Shown here piece after piece: positions 25,086-27,818 of a stretch of 27,818 nt of DNA. The position numbers and the translations under genes were made by a program. The stretch covers positions 1 to 27,818 of the forward strand of contig JARXAV010000076.1 of assembly GCA_029865665.1 (NCBI GenBank). The letters run 5' to 3'. How positions within the stretch are numbered: the first letter of the stretch is position 1; each line of letters starts with the position of its first letter. Below the pieces are notes generated by a model. It was not told the origin of the DNA. It was given only the letters and a program-made list of their open reading frames with translations, and did not search any database. The DNA comes from Flectobacillus sp. (lineage in GTDB: Bacteria > Bacteroidota > Bacteroidia > Cytophagales > Spirosomataceae).

Positions 25086-25142
25086 TATTTGAAACAACTA
25101 AATATAAATTTTGCTATGTTATTTTGTATTTTTAGTATAGCA

Positions 25143-25150
25143 TACTTTTG
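25143..25150 (+). promoter_or_regulatory. Second candidate -7 element before the acyl-CoA ligase gene
   Basis: TACTTTTG fits TAnnTTTG but lies only 10 bp before the ATG, which would leave almost no leader. It lies just after TGCTAT/ATAGCA inverted half-sites (25112-25141). The element at 25084-25091 is an alternative. Confidence 0.3.
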
Positions 25151-25160
25151 TCAATAAGCC

Positions 25161-26933
25161 ATGAAAACACATCCGCATATCAGTCGAGTTTTTGATCTAC
25201 TCCATAATTGTATCGTTCCGTCTAATAAAGACGATGTTTTTGCCATTAAGCGTGGCGGTACTTGGCATAAATATACTGCTCAAGAGGTATTAAGTATTGT
25301 CAATAAGGTAAGTCATGGGTTATATAAGTTAGGTGTACGAAAGGATGACAAGATTGCCATTGTTTCAACAAACCGACCAGAGTGGAATTTTATGGATTTG
25401 GGTATGCAGCAAATAGGGGCTGTTTCTGTACCTATGTACCCAAATATTACGGTCGAAGATTACAAATATATTTTTGCTGATGCAGGGGTAAAATTCATTT
25501 TTGTCTCAGATGCCCACTTATTAGCAAGAGTAAAGGAGGCAACTTCCATGTTAACAGACATCGAAGCAATTTATACCTTTGATGAAATTGATGGGGAAAA
25601 AAACTGGAAAGAGGTCGCTTTAGCTGGTGAAAAAGGAGATAATACCCAACTCGAACAACTTAAAAATGAAGTCAGTTCGCATGACTTGTTAACGCTTATT
25701 TATACTTCGGGAACGACTGGGAAACCTAAAGGGGTAATGCTTACGCACCGCAATATTGTGGCAGATATTGAAGGAGTAATTGATGGAAAACACCTTGAAT
25801 TTGAACCGACGGATAGGGCATTGAGCTTTTTGCCTTTGTGCCATATTTATGAACGAACCAATTTATATGTGTTTATGCGGTCTTCAGTTTCTATCTATTA
25901 TGCCGAAAGTATGGAAACGATTGGGGATAACTTAAAGGAAGTAAAACCTCAAGTATTTGCCACCGTACCACGTTTATTGGAAAAAGTGTATGATAAAATT
26001 GTAGCGAAAGGTCATGAACTAACAGGCGTTAAGAAGCAATTATTCTTCTGGGCTTTAAACCTTGGACTTCGTTATGACCCAATGGCAGATATGGGTTGGT
26101 GGTATAATTTTCAATTAGTAATTGCTCGAAAATTGATATTTAGTAAATGGCAAGAAGCTCTTGGGGGTAATATCAAATTAATTGCTTCGGGTTCGGCTGC
26201 TTTACAACCCCGTTTATCTCGTGTATTTTGGGCAGCAGGTATTCCAATTGTAGAAGGTTATGGACTTACGGAAACTTCACCTGTGGTTTCTTCGAGTTTA
26301 TTAGACGATTTTAGAGTGGGCTGTGTCGGTTCAGTAATTCCTAATATCCAAGTGAAAATTGCGGACGATGGCGAAATTTGTGTAAAAGGCCCTACCGTAA
26401 TGAAGGGGTATTACAACAACCTAGAAGCAACTGCCGAAGTGATTGACTCAGAAGGCTGGTTTCATACAGGTGATATTGGAGAATTATTTGAAGGAAAATA
26501 TCTGAAAATTACCGATCGTAAAAAAGAGATTTTCAAAACTTCGGGTGGAAAATACGTTGCTCCACAATTGGTGGAAAATAAATTGAAGGAGTCTATCTTA
26601 ATTGAACAGGCAATTGTGGTAGGTGAAGGACAGAAATTCCCATCGGCTTTAGTGATTCCTGAGTTTAATGCTTTGAAAGATTGGTGTAACCGAAATGACA
26701 TTGCTTATACCACCAACGAACAAATGGTTTGTAATGAAAAAGTAAAGCAGAAATTTAATGAGGATGTAAAAGCGTTAATGCAAAGCATTGCTCAGTATGA
26801 ACAGGTGAAGAAAATTCATATTCTACCAGCTTTATTTACGATAGAAGGAGGAGAATTGACCCCTACATTAAAACTAAAACGCAAGGTTATCCACACAAAA
26901 TACAGTCATCTCATCGAAAAACTGTATGAATAG
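25161..26933 (+). CDS. Long-chain fatty acid--CoA ligase (AMP-forming)
   Basis: A 590-residue adenylate-forming enzyme that activates long-chain fatty acids with ATP and CoA, at the inner face of the membrane. Motifs in order: the phosphate-binding loop YTSGTTGKPKGVMLTHRN (181-198), LSFLPLCHIYERT (near 220), the adenine-binding GYGLTETSPVVS (about 366-377), the ribose-binding TGDIGE (436-441) and ITDRKKEIFKTSGGKYVAP (about 450-468), with a complete C-terminal subdomain. The wording KEIFKTSGGKYVAPQLVE fits the FAA1-like long-chain group common in Bacteroidota. It has a complete length and is preceded by a palindromic operator-like site. It converges with thrC over a long inverted repeat. Confidence 0.93.
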   Translation: MKTHPHISRVFDLLHNCIVPSNKDDVFAIKRGGTWHKYTAQEVLSIVNKVSHGLYKLGVRKDDKIAIVSTNRPEWNFMDLGMQQIGAVSVPMYPNITVEDYKYIFADAGVKFIFVSDAHLLARVKEATSMLTDIEAIYTFDEIDGEKNWKEVALAGEKGDNTQLEQLKNEVSSHDLLTLIYTSGTTGKPKGVMLTHRNIVADIEGVIDGKHLEFEPTDRALSFLPLCHIYERTNLYVFMRSSVSIYYAESMETIGDNLKEVKPQVFATVPRLLEKVYDKIVAKGHELTGVKKQLFFWALNLGLRYDPMADMGWWYNFQLVIARKLIFSKWQEALGGNIKLIASGSAALQPRLSRVFWAAGIPIVEGYGLTETSPVVSSSLLDDFRVGCVGSVIPNIQVKIADDGEICVKGPTVMKGYYNNLEATAEVIDSEGWFHTGDIGELFEGKYLKITDRKKEIFKTSGGKYVAPQLVENKLKESILIEQAIVVGEGQKFPSALVIPEFNALKDWCNRNDIAYTTNEQMVCNEKVKQKFNEDVKALMQSIAQYEQVKKIHILPALFTIEGGELTPTLKLKRKVIHTKYSHLIEKLYE

Positions 26934-26950
26934 TTTAAGTTAATAGGTAT

Positions 26951-27036
26951 GAGGTTGTAGGTATTAGGTAGTAGATATGAGGTAATAGAAATTCATACCT
27001 ACTACCTCATACCTACTACCTAATTCCTACTACCTC
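26951..27036. repeat. Long-arm inverted repeat of GGTAGTAGGTATGA-type units between convergent genes
   Basis: Arms of 38 nt (26951-26988 and 26999-27036) are 34/38 complementary around a 10-nt loop. Each arm consists of degenerate tandem units of about 13-14 bp (GAGGTAGTAGGTAT-like), so it is a tandem repeat folded into a hairpin. In the minus-strand transcript two of the four mismatches become G-U pairs, so the fold is better for thrC mRNA than for the acyl-CoA ligase mRNA. It probably acts as a terminator or 3'-end stabiliser for both genes. There is no U-tract of normal type. Confidence 0.8.
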
Positions 27037-27050
27037 AAATCGAATTTCTA

Positions 27051-27818
27051 CTAAGCCAAAAGATAAGCTTTAAAGTCCTCAAAGTTTTTACTCATCGGTA
27101 TCGCTACTTTTTCTTTAGATAATAAATCCGAAAGACGGGTTGGAACTTCAACTTTCGTCCCTAATGTGTCTTCGACTACATCCAAGAATTTAGCATAATG
27201 TGCTGTGGATAAAAAGACTCCCGCAACTTCTTCTTGCAACGATTTAGTGTAATCCTTCAGACCTAAATAAGCTACCGCAGTATGTGGACACATCACATAA
27301 CCTGTGCGATCAAATACTTCTTTGATCGCTACACGAGTCTCGGCATCGTCTCTGAAATCGCCAGAAATATGTTTGACTACTTCTTCATACGCATCACCTG
27401 CTAAGATACGCATACGAATAAAGTTGGAAGGGTTACCTACATCCATTGCGTTAGAAATCGTTTCTTGCGAAGGTTTTGGTTCGTAAACTCCTGTGGATAA
27501 GTAGTTAGGAACAATGTTATTCACATTGGTAGCCGCCACAAACTGCTGAATTGGTAAGCCCATACGCTGTGCAATTAAGCCAGCCGATAGGTTTCCGAAG
27601 TTACCACTTGGCACACAGAAGACCACAGGTTTTGTATTACCCATTTTCTTCAACTGTGCATAAGCACTAAAATAATAGAATGCTTGTGGAATTAAACGGC
27701 TGATATTGATAGAGTTAGCCGATGCTAAGTTGAACGTTGTGGATAACTCTTTATCTAAGAATGCACCTTTCACTAAAGCCTGACAATCATCGAATGTTCC
27801 ATCTACTTCTAAAGCCGT
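27051..27818 (-). CDS. thrC: Threonine synthase, C-terminal part (cut by window edge)
   Basis: The frame is open to the right edge, giving the last 255 residues of a protein whose N-terminus lies outside; the usual length is about 430-440. Threonine synthase converts O-phosphohomoserine to threonine with pyridoxal phosphate. Visible family segments are TALEVDGTFDDCQALVKGAF at the edge, NLASANSINISRLIPQAFYY, VPSGNFGNLSAGLIAQRMGL (the Gly-rich loop that holds the cofactor phosphate), NVNNIVPNYLSTGVY, MDVGNPSNFIRM and a late CPHTAVAYLGL. The cofactor-binding lysine must be in the missing part. Three exact DnaA boxes lie within this coding sequence (27204, 27492, 27738). Confidence 0.93.
   Translation of the reverse strand, partial: TALEVDGTFDDCQALVKGAFLDKELSTTFNLASANSINISRLIPQAFYYFSAYAQLKKMGNTKPVVFCVPSGNFGNLSAGLIAQRMGLPIQQFVAATNVNNIVPNYLSTGVYEPKPSQETISNAMDVGNPSNFIRMRILAGDAYEEVVKHISGDFRDDAETRVAIKEVFDRTGYVMCPHTAVAYLGLKDYTKSLQEEVAGVFLSTAHYAKFLDVVEDTLGTKVEVPTRLSDLLSKEKVAIPMSKNFEDFKAYLLA

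Noticed and set aside
1..27818. Mobile elements, phage genes, defence system or biosynthetic cluster
   Set aside because: No transposase, integrase, terminal inverted repeats flanked by duplications, restriction-modification or NRPS/PKS genes were seen; gene content is that of an ordinary core chromosome.

Overview
The window is AT-rich chromosomal DNA from a bacterium of the phylum Bacteroidota, most likely a Cytophagales-type organism. The evidence is a GldJ-type gliding/type IX secretion lipoprotein, a DUF4175 giant coiled-coil protein, a lipoprotein opening with the Bacteroidota signature CAQIVAPTGG, an AraC regulator with a membrane N-terminus, signal peptides ending in ..AQ, no clear Shine-Dalgarno sequences, and a few TAnnTTTG promoter-like elements. 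No rRNA, tRNA, CRISPR array, insertion sequence, integrase or phage gene was found. The lineage below phylum level is inference.

Layout. Positions 1-3.2 kb hold the end of an unidentified gene, a DoxX membrane protein overlapping by 1 nt with a membrane-anchored AraC regulator, and a phytase-like esterase lipoprotein. From 3.4 to 14.4 kb, mostly on the plus strand, lie mfd, gldJ, comF (minus strand), a small unknown protein, exodeoxyribonuclease III, a Uma2-fold protein and the DUF4175 protein. The last of these meets a minus-strand OmpA-like protein at a bidirectional terminator. From 15.9 to 21.4 kb come ybeY, mnmG, a zinc-ribbon methyltransferase and an Ig-like lipoprotein. From 21.9 kb to the end come a TPR protein, an unusual secreted HExxH protease with MORN repeats, a long-chain acyl-CoA ligase and, convergent and cut by the window edge, threonine synthase.

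The most interesting signal is not a gene. The 511-bp gene-free stretch at 21357-21867 has an array of DnaA boxes followed by a very AT-rich block. Exact DnaA boxes (TTATCCACA) continue outwards over the last 8.4 kb, inside genes as well as between them: 12 exact copies there, against 3 in the first 19.3 kb. Two parS-like palindromes sit between ybeY and mnmG, about 5 kb away. Together these suggest the chromosomal replication origin and its segregation region. dnaA, parA and parB are not in the window. If this is right, most genes to the left are transcribed towards the origin, head-on to the fork.

Other structures worth attention are a nested set of helices ending in a U-rich run at 23718-23852 (possible small RNA), a near-perfect 29-bp palindrome before the acyl-CoA ligase, and an 86-bp long-arm inverted repeat between the convergent acyl-CoA ligase and thrC genes.
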